DNA from: Pisolithus tinctorius
Lineage: Eukaryota > Basidiomycota > Agaricomycetes > Boletales > Pisolithaceae
NCBI GenBank assembly: GCA_024663395.1
Contig: JANFAH010000023.1
Coordinates: 868,001 to 932,000 of the forward strand
Direction: 5' to 3'
Length of the DNA stretch: 64,000 bases
Shown here: piece after piece, positions 1-10,752 of the stretch
Position numbering within the stretch: position 1 is the stretch's first letter
How the letters are laid out: the number at the start of each line of letters is the position of its first letter
Notes under the pieces: model-generated
Told to the model about the DNA's origin: nothing
The model's database searches: none
The model's input: the letters and a program-made list of their open reading frames with translations, nothing else
Translations under genes and position numbers: made by a program

Positions 1-54
1 CAGTAGGGGGCCTCGCTACAATGTGGTCTTGGGTTCGTTAACGAGATTTTGTAG

Positions 55-1008
55 AAATTCTTTCTATTCTTGGGCAAGCGATTTCTACGGACATAATGAC
101 ATGGACATGGTAAGCAGCGGCTTGTCTCTTGTGTGTCTGTTTGATAAAACTCACAAATTGACATTCCTATAGCTCCAAATGTAAGTGAAAAGCTGTGATG
201 CTATCGCAAGCTAACTTCGTTGCTCTTCAGTGGAAATGGAAATTTGACATACGAAGAATCCAAAACTCACTTCACCGCCTGGGCTCTGATGAAATCTCCG
301 CTATTAATTGGCACCGATGTACGGACTGCATATCTCGGAACTGCATGTTCCGTTCATTGATTTCGACGAGAACAGCTTGAAACAGCCAGTAATCAGACGA
401 TAGAGATTCTCACGAACCGTGAAATTATAGCCATTAACCAAGATCCAGTCGTCGGCACTGGTGTTACTCCCTTCAGATGGGGCATTAATGTAACTATGGT
501 GTTTTTTCCGATAGAGTTACTCACTCACCTGTCGAAATCTTCTAGCCGGACTACATTAGCAACAATACACATCCTGCGCAGTATTGGAGTGGAGAGAGTC
601 AGAACGGGACGGTGTTTATGTTGGCAAGCATCTCTTTTCGCTCCGAGAAATAACCTCCCATCTCATCATGTGAACCGACCACAGATCAATACATTGGACG
701 AGCCAGCGACGATGTTTTTCAATCTGACCGAGTCTCCGTGGATTCGAGCAGGTATTCAGTATTCTGTTAGGGTAAGCCGGATTTCTTGAATGAAGCTTTT
801 CCCCGTACCAGACAATATACCCTTGTAGGATCTTTGGGCTCATTCCAACAATGGCACTGCTGTAAGGAACTTCACAGCATATAATGTCCCCCCACATGGT
901 GTTGTCGCGTTACTGCTTCAAGATGCTGGGGATGAACCTGAGGGGCTGTGGCCACCCTGTGCAGTCACATGGTGGTGTGTAAGCCAGTCTGGCATAATCA
1001 TTGTCTAG
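55..1008 (+). CDS. Alpha-galactosidase, GH27, 3' part (5' end outside window)
   Basis: Secreted-type GH27 enzymes remove terminal alpha-galactose from galacto-oligosaccharides and galactomannans. Seven exons can be read: 55-109, 173-180, 231-318, 376-489, 546-623, 685-771, 829-1008. Joined, they keep one frame and give family hallmarks in order: [125 protein letters not shown] and [10 protein letters not shown]. The exon of 173-180 is only 8 nt, and the intron 624-684 is GC-AG; other introns are 50-63 nt GT-AG. The catalytic nucleophile exon lies before the window. The stop used is TAG 1006-1008. A good donor (GTAAGC, 979) just before it suggests one more exon that I cannot find; repeat-like sequence begins soon after. 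The family call is secure; the exact C-terminus is not. Confidence 0.93.
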
Positions 1009-1700
1009 TGAACAGTGGGTGGAGCCTCTATCATATTGCCTGGCATTGGGCTGTATCTGGTGTTAGAACACTAAATTGCTATGTACTATTGAAGTGAGCT
1101 GCAGCTGTATTTGATGATGAAGGTTGCATGATGGAGTGAAACCCAGATTAATGGTTGGCTGTGTGCACATACACTTTACATTCATCAACAACCCAGCCCT
1201 CCTGTAAGGTTGGTTGGGATTCTCTCAAGCTCACTTGCATGAAGTGTACTGTATGGTATTTGCACTATAAGACATAGAGATAAAAAAGATTAGAATCAGT
1301 AAATTGACAAAAGTCTAGTTTACACTTATTTGATCTTATGCATATATGTACCTTAAATTCTATTCTAAGTTCAATAAACCACATTGTCCTAAGAGATGAA
1401 ATAGTGCTCTGTCAATCATTGTCTGAATAATCTTAGCAACTAAGAGAGCTTTTAGATCTCTCACAATTTTCATCTTGTGAGACTTCACAGCTAATAGAAC
1501 TGAAGCAAACACACAAGCTTGCTGAGACACACAATCCAAATATGATTGTCACACCATGCTAGATACAAATCATACTAAATAGAATGGTTGACAAAAAAGA
1601 TGCAGAGCATATGATTGTGAATGGCTGTAAAAAATAATGGTCAGTGAATAATGAATAAAATAGGTATGGTTGGGGAAGACCTACTGTCAACAAAATGCAA
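1009..1700. other. AT-rich stretch without a recognisable gene
   Basis: No frame with conserved motifs was seen. Base composition shifts from the CpG-containing GH27 gene to AT-rich, almost CpG-free sequence. This is where the repeat island begins. It may include the 3' UTR of the alpha-galactosidase. Confidence 0.5.
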
Positions 1701-4620
1701 ATAGGTCCTGGTAGTCACTGTCCTCTTCATCCAATTCTGTGGCAGTATCTGCTACCATGTTTTTCTTAATGTTCTTCTAAGTGTCTTCAATAATAAGGAT
1801 GAAGTTCTCATCAGACAAATGCTTGATTGGTTTGAGGCAATGTCTTGTTGCTGCACCCCAGACAGTGTTGTTAAATTCATACTGGTTTCCTTTCAGAATG
1901 ACAGCAGTCCAGATGTTGCCTGAATTGGAGGTTTTGAATGTGATCTGGCTGTTGGCAGCTAATGTCAGAACTCAACAAACCTGTGTGAGGATTATATTAG
2001 TATACAGTGGCTCAAAAAACTGTCCACATGTTTGTATGTTTTACATTAGTTATGACTAAACACAATAACCCCTAACCCTAGCCCTAAACCAGGAATGTAT
2101 GAAATAAGGTACTTACACTTGGCTTTCTATTGGTCCATGAATCAAGTGATTTGGATAGGAATTGATAGAATAGCAGCCATTTGAAAATGTCATGTCATGC
2201 AGACAGTTTTTTGACTTAAAGTTTTGGCTACATAGTTTTGAGTTTAACAAAGTTTAAAATGCTGTGAAGTGCTTACTAATGCTTACATGGTATATCACAT
2301 GGTCTATTTGATGATTTGTCATCATACAAACAATGCCAAACAATGAATTGGGACCATCAAGGCTCCCTCTTCTACCCTAACTCATGAAACCATCCTCCTG
2401 GTCCATCTGGGCAACTTTCTCAGAGTAATCCCCATAAATATTGGTGGCCACTACAGTAATGTCATCAGGGTATATGTCCAACACAATCAAACCCTTAAAA
2501 AATCTGCTTTCAGTCATCCCTGTGCTGTTTCCCCCACCCATACCTGACATGTTCTGCAACTAATCAGTACTGAGAATGCTGAAAATGCCATGATGGTTAA
2601 TCTGGCACTGTAAAACATGACCAACAATCCAATCACCTCTTATCTGGTGGGTTTCCACCTCAGGGGTGCTGGGTTGAGGGCTAGGGTGGACTAAAACTCT
2701 TTGTTATGGTCCAGGTGCCCTGGGGGGGATAGTCCACTGAACTATTAGGAGGGAGGTTCCATCACTCCATCTAGCCCTAAGTATTACATATGGTCTTATA
2801 TAGCCAAGTCACCCATTCTCAGTCATCCACAGTCAGCTGAGAGCACAGTCTAGCCATGCTTCCCATGCCACCTGAAGTGCACAGGAATGTTTTGTCTCAC
2901 CCCAGCATTGAAACTAGTTGCACTGTGGTGAAAATGCACTGGTTAAAAGTTGCTTTGTTCATTCATCATTTCCTGATGTGCTGGATTGACCTCCATGCCA
3001 TTTCCAGCATTCTCAGTACTGATTAGTTGCAGAACATGTCAGGTATGGGTGGGGGAAACAGCACAGGGATGACTGAAAGCAGATTTTTTAAGGGTTTGAT
3101 TGTGTTGGACATATACCCTGATGACATTACTGTAGAGGGCACCAATATTTATGGGGATTACTCTGAAAAAGTTGCCCAGATGGACCAGGAGGATGGTTTC
3201 ATGAGTTAGGGTAGAAGAGGGAGCCTTGATGGTCCCAATTCATTGTTTGGCATTGTTTGTATGATGACAAATCATCAAATAGACCATGTGATATACCATG
3301 TAAGCATTAGTAAGCACTTCACAGCATTTTAAACTTTGTTAAACTCAAAACTATGTAGCCAAAACTTTAAGTCAAAAAACTGTCTGCATGACATGACATT
3401 TTCAAATGGCTGCTATTCTATCAATTCCTATCCAAATCACTTGATTCATGGACCAATAGAAAGCCAAGTGTAAGTACCTTATTTCATACATTCCTGGTTT
3501 AGGGCTAGGGTTAGGGGTTATTGTGTTTAGTCATAACTAATGTAAAACATACAAACATGTGGACAGTTTTTTGAGCCACTGTACTGCAGTGCAAGCTAAT
3601 GCAAGTGTTGCATAAGGGCCAGCCAGGAGTGCCCACCACAATCCAGACCATGCCTTTGACCTGTCAGTGAAATTTGATACACATGTAGTGAAAGGGTTTA
3701 TACCTTGTTATTGGTCCCTTTGCTTTGCCTGAATGGAAAACAGTTCTTCTTGAACCATGCCTTTGCAAACTTGGCATGTTGTTCAAGGTCATTGAAGTTG
3801 ATGTTATTGGCAAAAACTGATGTGATGACAACTACTGCAGCTGCAGCAAACCTACTGTGCTGGTTATTCAGATTCTGTTTAGCCCCATATGAGAGGAGCA
3901 TTAGCATGCAGTAATATCTCACAACTGCACTTACAATATGGAAAACAGGTCCATCAGTTGTGATGGTATGCTTGATCTTACTCCCATGTCCCATATCCCA
4001 TATCACTTGCAGGACTGACCTGAACTTATCAGTTTGGATGCTCCAAGGGTTGTCACAAGCAGCAGTGAAGTGTTCAAGGGCAGAAATAAAAAGTTGTCAC
4101 CATACATTGTCAGTTGTGCAGCCAGGTAGAAGGTCATCCTTGATGTACTTAGGTTTGGCTCTGCTACCAGAGAAGTGATGAGGTGAGACTTACCTTGTCT
4201 TTCTGAGTATGTTTGCTTGTACTCTTCTTATCAGCAACACCCACCACATCACCTGTGACATTTTCTTCCTGGCTGCAAGACTGCACATGAGGTGAAAGGA
4301 ACTCATCTGGTTCAGAGTCAGAAACAATGTTGGTGATGTCCTACCAAAAATTGTAAGATTGAATGTAAAACTTCAGCAAGTGAACTACTGTCAAACAAGC
4401 TGGCTTTGTGTGTGAGGAGGGTGCAGGCTTGCCATCAACATATATGGGGTTGTCTGGGTAGACATTTTGATATTGAAACCATGAGATAAGGTAGTCTGGA
4501 GAGGGAGGGCAAGCCCCACTGATGTGAGTGCCAACATGGTGAATGCTAGAGGCTGGAGTGGAATGTGGTCCTCTGGCTGTAGACTTGGTGCCAGAGCAGG
4601 AAGCTGAGCTTGAATGGGAG
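1700..4620 (-). pseudogene. Degenerate Agaricomycete-type repeated ORF, split by a foldback transposon
   Basis: On the minus strand, a long degenerate reading frame runs from about 4340 (DITNIVSDSEPDEF) through KPKYIKDDLLPGCTTDNVWW, SALEHFTAACDNPWSIQTDK, IKHTITTDGPVFHIVSAVVR and NDLEQHAKFAKAWFKKNCF to about 3698. It resumes beyond the inserted element with NNTVWGAATRHCLKPIKHL at about 1880-1800. From memory, this order of motifs resembles a hypothetical protein family repeated in Agaricomycete genomes; I know no function for it. The 2005-3581 element sits between the halves. Frameshifts and stops prevent expression. Only the 3698-4006 block (about 100 codons) is open. Moderate confidence that it is one old coding unit; low confidence on borders. 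Confidence 0.5.
2005..3581. mobile_element. Foldback Tc1/mariner-like element (i), TA target duplication
   Basis: The two ends are inverted copies beginning CAGTGGCTCAAAAAACTGTC, flanked by TA at 2003-2004 and 3582-3583, as Tc1/mariner elements are. The arms are about 590 bp or more (2005-2600 paired with 2990-3581), so nearly the whole 1577-bp element folds back. Each arm holds the same 60-codon open frame (2377-2559 minus, 3027-3209 plus; MQNMSGMGGGNSTGMTESRF). There is no DDE transposase inside, so it is non-autonomous. The core resembles the later foldback elements A and B (shared TCTGGCCCTGAATATTGCAT-like block), which have a different outer tip. Both arms contain a short degenerate run of CCCTAA units (2066-2088 and its mirror 3498-3520). 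Confidence 0.85.
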
Positions 4621-5046
4621 TTGATAGTGGAGTGCTCAGCAGTGTGTGCAGTGATTTTGGAGGACCAAGTTTGTTGGACCAGTCCCTTAATTCCCTAACT
4701 AATGAAGGTATGAGTTCTTGTCAAGTATGCATTTACCCTTGGGTGACCAGGCTTCAAGTCCATGTAACAGGGGCTAAGTCCAGTTGGATGGAGTTGGGGC
4801 CAGAAGTCAGGGGCCAAGGCTGGAGGCCCAGGGTCAAGGCTGAGAGCACAGGAACAAGACTGGTAGTGCAGGAAACTGACCAGTCTCAGAGTCTGCACAG
4901 GGGGAAGCCAGTCTGGAGTTGGATCTACCTCCCTTGGTCTCAGCTTATGTGCTGTACCCTTATGCAAGCCAGGGAGAGGTCTGGGACAGGGGCCAGGGAT
5001 AGCCTAAAGCTTGGCCTTAGCTATTGAGTAGACTTGAGGGGTAATT
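4621..5046. other. CpG-poor repeat-like sequence, nothing recognised
   Basis: Open frames exist (for example 4614-5027) but show no motif, and the sequence is low-complexity (repeated GGCC/AAGG/CTGG words). I see no gene here. Confidence 0.4.
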
Positions 5047-5385
5047 GTCATAACCATGCCTCAACCCTGGCCAGACTTGGCCTTGTTCTCACTCAGTCTG
5101 GCCTCAGCCTTGCCAACCCTTACCTCTAGTAGTCTAGCACAGTTGGCACTGCTTTTCAGTGTGTGTGATTTTGGTTGAGACCAACTGGCTTCATCCCTGG
5201 TCTGCCCTCATCTCTGTCCCAGTCTCTGGTTGTCTTAGTCATACCTTACTAATATGGTTCTTACTGATCATCTTAGCAATCTTTGTGAGACCAGCATTAC
5301 CAGTCTCCATACAATAGTCTGTCTCCAGTATATAAACCTGTAGTTACTTGGCCTGTACCTCTCCAGCCTGAAACCAAATAAGTCC
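5047..5385 (+). repeat. Old chromovirus LTR fragment (G family)
   Basis: It starts TGTCATAACCATGCCTCAAC and follows the G1 5' LTR (8790-9314) block by block: CACTCAGTCTGGCCTCAGCC, the CTTAGTCATACCTTACTAAT block, CAGCATTACCAGTCTCCATA and the AGTATATAAAC promoter box. Similarity stops near the GTCTGAAATCAACTAAG equivalent. It is CpG-depleted relative to G1, so it is an older insertion, truncated at its 3' end. Confidence 0.8.
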
Positions 5386-5580
5386 TATCTGAAATCCTTC
5401 CACAGTGTCCTACCACCCTTGCTGGTTCTGTGTAGTAAAGAGAGACAGGAAGTATCTTCCCTCATGCATGACTTAAAGCCCCTAAACATCTCACAGAATC
5501 CTTTGCTGGCTATGGGGTATATGTGACAATGGACCTCTACTCTGGGTATGACCAGCACATGCTTCATATTGATTCCTGCT
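5386..5580. other. Short unassigned spacer
   Basis: No coding or repeat signature was recognised between the LTR fragment and the minus-strand R repeat. Confidence 0.3.
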
Positions 5581-5957
5581 GTGAGCCAAAGTGTGGAAAG
5601 GCAGTGAAAACCAACCAAACACAACACCAAAGACAACAAAAATGCAAGTGGTGGATTACCTCTGCAGAACCTGGAGGGCAGAAAAATCAATTATGGGTGT
5701 TTTCAAAAAAAAAGAGTGCTCCTTGCACAAGTCATCAATGAGTTTTGCAGGAGTAGGTGATCAAGTGATGAATGTGAAGGGAATGCTGGCTAGAGTGACA
5801 ATCTTCAATGGGACATGCTCCTGGCACAAGTCAACATCAAATCATGCAGGAGTGGGAGGATGACTGAGCAAAACTTACTGACTAAGCAAGAATGGGACTG
5901 CAGATAATGAATGATGGTAGATATACCCTTCCAAATGAGCCTCAACTGTTGATGATG
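5581..5957 (-). repeat. Family-R LTR, minus copy, left part (split by the LINE)
   Basis: It begins GTGAGCCAAAGTGTGGAAAG, the reverse complement of the terminus of the plus-strand R copies (CCACACTTTGACTCAC). It runs through the mirror of their 3' half up to CTCAACTGTTGATGATG. The next part of the same repeat resumes at 27904, after the LINE A-tail. The 14 bases AACTGTTGATGATG are present at both borders (5944-5957 and 27903-27916). Confidence 0.8.
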
Positions 5958-6263
5958 GATGCTTCTTGACTCTGCTCCATGTGGCACCCCGACAAGGACC
6001 CTGAAAGAAATTTTTTCTTCGACCTTCCTGCCCCAGCCAGGTTCAGCAGAGCCTGTTGCAGGTTACAGCGATGTACAGTAGCATTCTTGCAGAGTTATAC
6101 TCACAAGAGCAGATGCAAAAAACAACACCCACACCATCACCCCCCACTTTATGACCTTGACCGGACAAATGTCCTCGAGGTCACATTCCCACACCATGCC
6201 AGGTCCCCTGCCAGGACCCCAAATGTCAAACCCCACTCAACTCGGCAAAACTACCAGAAGCGG

Positions 6264-8126
6264 TGTCACACACCAAAGGTGTTGTGGACATGGTTACAGC
6301 TGACTCTGCCTAACTCGTTGACGAGTTGTGCACAATGCCCAGGCATGCAGATGAAGACTAAAGGCCTCATGTGAAGAAAGACTGCCAGATGTGAACAGTC
6401 ATCCTTCACACAAGAACGAGTCGTCAGTGCTAAAGAGAAAAGAGGAAGCGAGTTAAGTGCGCATTAAAGGTTTTTAGTGCCTGTGTATGGCATTCCGGTT
6501 TTCGTCGTATCTCCACCATTTCCAAAGATATCGACTCCGTTCCCATGCTCGCTTAAAGTGCTCAGCCCCACGATTCTTCCTTCCAAATTTGGAGAGGATC
6601 CTCGCACCCTGCGCGTTTCTACAGCACTCCATCCATCAGATGCTCATTTCGCTAAGTCCATCAATCATGGCCACCTCTTCATTGATCATCTCACTTGTCT
6701 CATTTGCCAGAGACAGTGGCTATGTATATCTGCCAGGCATTCCCACCAGCTTCTGTCCTGAAGCCCCCTGGTTCATCCCATCATTGTCAGCCCCATCTCA
6801 TCCCATGCAGCTTGGTCAGCATGTTCTCCTTGTCAGTATGACTTCCAGAAGGATGTTCTTTGGTTGCCTCAGGTCTGTCACTCGGTTAGAAAGGTCTTAT
6901 GTGGTCATTTCAGTCTCCCCGGTTGATGAAGCATATGGATCGTTCCTCCCTGCTCCTTGCACTGTCTTTATTCCAGTCTCGTCCATCATTCTTCCCACAT
7001 TGTGACAGCTGCAGTATAATCTACTGTCCTCCAGCCTCCCTGATCGCATTCATGACAAGTATGACATGCATCTTGCCTTCTTACTGCAAGATCCAGCAGA
7101 AGACATTCCCCCTTCTCCTCCTTCTCCATCAGAGCCCTGTTCATGAAGTTTTTGTTAACTTTGCTGAGAGGATGGAAGGGTGGGAGACGCGATCGCATAT
7201 GCTCTCATTGCCCCACAGACCCCCAACACCCTAGCCCCCTTTGACACCTGACTCATGCCCTTCAATTCTGGAATTAATACTTCCCTATCTGGAAACACCG
7301 TCCATCTGTCATGCCATCTTTGGATCTAGAGATGTCTCTGCCGAGATCTAACTTGCATCGCCACCCCCTAATGTGATATCAGTGTGCTTACTCAGTTTCT
7401 GATTCTGTTTGACTTGTTTTGTGATATTTTGACTATCCTTGACTCGTTCATTGCCAATACTTACCAATCTTCTTTGCTTGCTTACTTTTCATTTCTTGCT
7501 TACTCATCATGATTACTCAGTCCTTACTCATTACTTACCAAGTGTTTGTGCCTTGTTTGTCACAAGCTGTGCTCCCCCCTCAGTATATAAACCCCCATGT
7601 ACTTAGCTACCAACAATCAATCAAGAAGCAATTCAGAAGACGTCCAGCAATCAGTTCAGTGCCTATCTCGTCGTCAACAGTTGAGGCTCCACGAAGGGGT
7701 CTATCTGTCATCATTCATATACTTGGTAGTTGAGGCTCATTCAGAAGAGTCTATCTACCACCATTCATTATCTGAAGCTCCATCCACACTTAGTCAGCAA
7801 GTCTTGCTTAGTCATCCTCCCACTCCTGCATAACTCGTCATCGACTTGTGCAAGGAGCATGTTTCCTTGAAGTCCATTACTTGAAGTACCTTTCGGCTGA
7901 ACACCTTCACTCTGTTCAGCATCCCCCATCCAATCATCACTCATTCATCTTCTCCTGCGTAACTCATCAACGACTTGTGCCAGGAGCACCTCTCCTTGAA
8001 GTTCCCCCCCCCACATTCAGGTTTCTGCCCTCCAGGTTCCGCGGAGGCACACCACCACTCGCTCTACATTTGTCTTTTGTGTTGGTTTTGGTTGGTTTTC
8101 ACCACCTTTCCACACTTTGACTCACA
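6264..8126 (+). repeat. Family-R solo LTR, copy R1
   Basis: It is 1863 bp, begins TGTCACACACCAAAGGTGTT and ends CTTTGACTCACA (TG...CA). It is flanked by GCGG (or AGCGG) at 6259/6260-6263 and 8126/8127-8130. A TATATAA box preceded by a C-run lies at 7584-7590, as expected of an LTR promoter. Two degenerate copies of an ACTCRTCRWCGACTTGTGC unit occur near 7830 and 7960. No coding domain was found. Nearly the same sequence recurs at 25241-27107. The closing of the LINE frame across it proves insertion. Confidence 0.85.
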
Positions 8127-8789
8127 GCGGCAGTCTCTCACTTGATGAAATCATCAACGACCTGGAAGCCGAGATCAAGGATGCAGCCACAGCCAGAACT
8201 TTCCTGGACCAGCTCTACACAATACACGGTGAACCAACCACACCGGAACACATTTTGCATGCCCTCTTCTACATATCTCAGACCAAGGGGGTAAACAACA
8301 CCCTGCGCTCAGCAATCCATGCCATGGCATACTTGGTCAGAGAACTCGCCACATCAGAACTAACTGAATCCATCATCACAGCAGTCTCAAGCAAAATAGA
8401 GAATTCAGTTGTAGCCACAATATCCCCTCAAGTAGCCAACATCCTTTCAGCCACCGAAAACCTAGAAAAAACCAATGAGAACACAAGGATTGCCAATGAT
8501 AACACCATCAAGAGGATCAAATTGATCACCAGCCCCCCCAGCCACATAGACACTCCCCAACTGGAATCCCATGTTAAAAATCTGATCGAAGAAATGGATG
8601 CAATAAAAATGACGCTCGCAGACATGAAGAATCATCTCAAGACCCAACCCCCCCCTTCCCCACTCCGTACAGGGACGCACTTGCATCGACACCACCCAAC
8701 CCAAACCACATCCCATTAGGAAAATGACTAGCACCAGAATATGCTAAGGCTCATGCAGCTATCAAGGAATGGCAGCTACTGATTGATCC

Positions 8790-9314
8790 TGTCATAGCCA
8801 TGTCTCGACCCCAGCCAGACTCGGCCTTGCACTCACTTAGTCCAGCCTTGGCCTTGCCAAACCCTTTGTCCCCAGATAGTCTAGTGCGGTGAACACTGCT
8901 TTGCAGTGTCTGTCATTTCGGTTAAACTCTGCCTGGTCCTGTCTCTGGTGCACCTGTCCCGGTCTCCATTACCTTAGTCATACATTAGTAATCCTTGCCT
9001 TACCAATCGTCTTAGCAATCCTTGCGAGACCGGCATTACCAGTCTCTGTACTATAGTTATTTCTAGTATATAAACTCATAGGTACTCAGCCTGTACTCCT
9101 TAGTCTGAAATCAACTAAGTTACCTCTGACAACTCTGTCTCGGCCTCAGACTTGGACTGAGACCCACACAAGGGAATAGCGCTGTATCCTCAGTCGCTAA
9201 GTCCAAGTAGTCCATCCTTCTGTACCTTCGTCCTTACCCCTGACTCCGACGCCTCAGCCTCATGCCTGCTTTGGTCTCTGGTCCAGACTCAACCCGGACA
9301 TCCCGTACTTGACA
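8790..9314 (+). repeat. G1 5' LTR
   Basis: It is 525 bp, TG...CA, and identical in length to the 3' LTR with scattered transitions, mostly C/T and G/A. It carries a TATATAAA box at 9067-9074, the likely Pol II promoter. No TGG primer-binding site directly follows the LTR, so the priming mode is unknown; self-priming is possible. Confidence 0.93.
9067..9074 (+). promoter_or_regulatory. LTR TATA box of G1
   Basis: TATATAAA in the 5' LTR, repeated at 20177-20184 in the 3' LTR and conserved in G2 and G3. Inferred core promoter of the retroelement. Confidence 0.6.
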
Positions 9315-9352
9315 GTATTTCAGACTCTCCACTTGTGTGGGTCTAAACCATC

Positions 9353-10714
9353 ATGGCAACCAAGACTCATTTTCAACCTCCCTGTGGTTGCTCTGCCACT
9401 AACCCCAACTCCGCTTCAGCCAGTGGGGCTTGCCGCGAAACAGCTCTAGCTGCATTGGGCACCACTAGGTGCTCCCCAGACCCCATCAGTCCTTTCAGGG
9501 GCTTTTCAGCCCAGACATCCAATACCCCCACTCCACATCATCCCACTGCTCCCATCCCCAAGGGTGACCCCAGCGATGATGGGCTGGGTGATGATGATGA
9601 CAACAATCCAGACAATGATGACCCTGGCAACAGTCCTGGTGATGAGGATCCAGAAGATAATGATCTGGAGGACGATCTGGACACCGAGCCCACCATTACG
9701 GTCTTGGACAACCTCACTTCGGCCATCAAGTTATTGGCTCACAATGCCCACACCACCCCTGAGTCCTCAAGTAGGACCAAGTTACGTGAGCCCGACACCT
9801 TTGATGGCACTGACCCCAAGAAGCTTTGCGCATTCTTCATCCAGTGCGAACTTAACTTCCAAGACCGACCCTGGGCTTTTAGGACTGACTGTGCCAAGGT
9901 CATCTTCACCCAATCGTACCTCAAAGGTATGGCTCTTGAGTGGTTCAAGCTGGACTTGCTCGGGCTTGATGACCCTGATGATTGGCCTCTCTGGATGGAC
10001 TCCTGGAGGGAGTTCATCCTGGAGCTACAAACCACCTTCAGCCCCCACGATCTGGTCACTGATGCTGAGAGTCAGCTTGACCATTTACACATGACGGATA
10101 ACCAGCACATCAACAAATGCATAGTTGACTTTAATCAGCTTGCCTCACAAGTCTGAGGCTATGGAGACAGTGCGCTGCACCACCATTTCTATTCTGGCCT
10201 TCCAGACCAAATCAAAGATGAGGTCTGCTGGGTTGGAAAACCCCAGACTCTACACAAGCTCTGCCACCTCGCCCAGGAGATAGATGCATGCTATTGGGAG
10301 TGCAAGGAAGAAGTCCAGCGGGCAAGTAAGCACCAAGGCTCGTCCAACTCTAGTAACAACAAGTCCAGCAGCTCTGGCAACAACAACCAGCCCAAGCCCG
10401 GTCAGGATAAATCCAAGACCGGCAACAATAACAACTCCGGTTCTTCCCCCAAGCTGGCTTCATCGAAGCCAGGCAACAATAATAACAGCAACTCATCTAA
10501 GCCCGAGCCTAGCAAACTCGGCAAAGATGGAAAGCTTACCCCTGAGGAATGCAAGCGTCACATAGACAGAAACCTCTGCATGTTCTGCAGAGGGTGCAGT
10601 CACTTCGCTGACAAATGCCCTAAGAAAGCTGGAAAAGCCAAAGCTTGCACTGCAGCCACCACTGAGGCCGCACCAGCCTCGGGCTCGGGTACTACCCCAG
10701 AGACAAAAAAATAG
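9353..10714 (+). pseudogene. G1 gag (capsid and CCHC nucleocapsid)
   Basis: It starts ATG 9353 (MATKTHFQPPCGCSATN). An acidic Asp/Asn-rich region (about residues 70-110) is followed by a Retrotrans_gag-like core (KLCAFFIQCELNF, SYLKGMALEWF, WREFILELQTTFSP). Near 10578-10620 there is a zinc knuckle, CMFCRGCSHFADKC (C-x2-C-x4-H-x4-C). The frame ends ETKK at TAG 10712-10714. One in-frame TGA (10154-10156, ASQV-stop-GYGD) breaks it; TGA for CGA is the simple explanation. Gag proteins form the cytoplasmic particle that packages element RNA. Confidence 0.9.
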
Positions 10715-10752
10715 GTAGCAGCTCCCAGGACTCCACACAATCTGGGAGCTGC
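10705..10752 (+). promoter_or_regulatory. -1 programmed ribosomal frameshift signal between gag and pol (G1)
   Basis: The heptamer A AAA AAA (10705-10711) is read ACA AAA AAA in the gag frame and is followed at once by the gag stop TAG. Six nucleotides later is a perfect 11-bp stem: GCAGCTCCCAG (10718-10728) with CTGGGAGCTGC (10742-10752). Slipping back one base continues ATA GGT AGC into the protease/pol frame. Slippery site, short spacer and stem are the three standard parts of a -1 frameshift signal. The same arrangement is in G2 (40054-40101) and G3 (48066-48113). Confidence 0.85.

Noticed and set aside
2066..2088. CCCTAA-like run as a chromosome-end (telomere) remnant
   Set aside because: Only about four imperfect units; they lie inside an inverted-repeat arm and are mirrored at 3498-3520, so they move with the transposon.
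6264..8126. R elements as DNA transposons
   Set aside because: Ends are TG...CA with a 4-5-bp duplication and a TATA box, and there are no terminal inverted repeats beyond a few bases; solo LTR fits better.
9538..9729. Ser/Gly-rich minus-strand ORF over gag
   Set aside because: Shadow of the Asp-rich GATGAT codons of gag on the other strand; no independent support.
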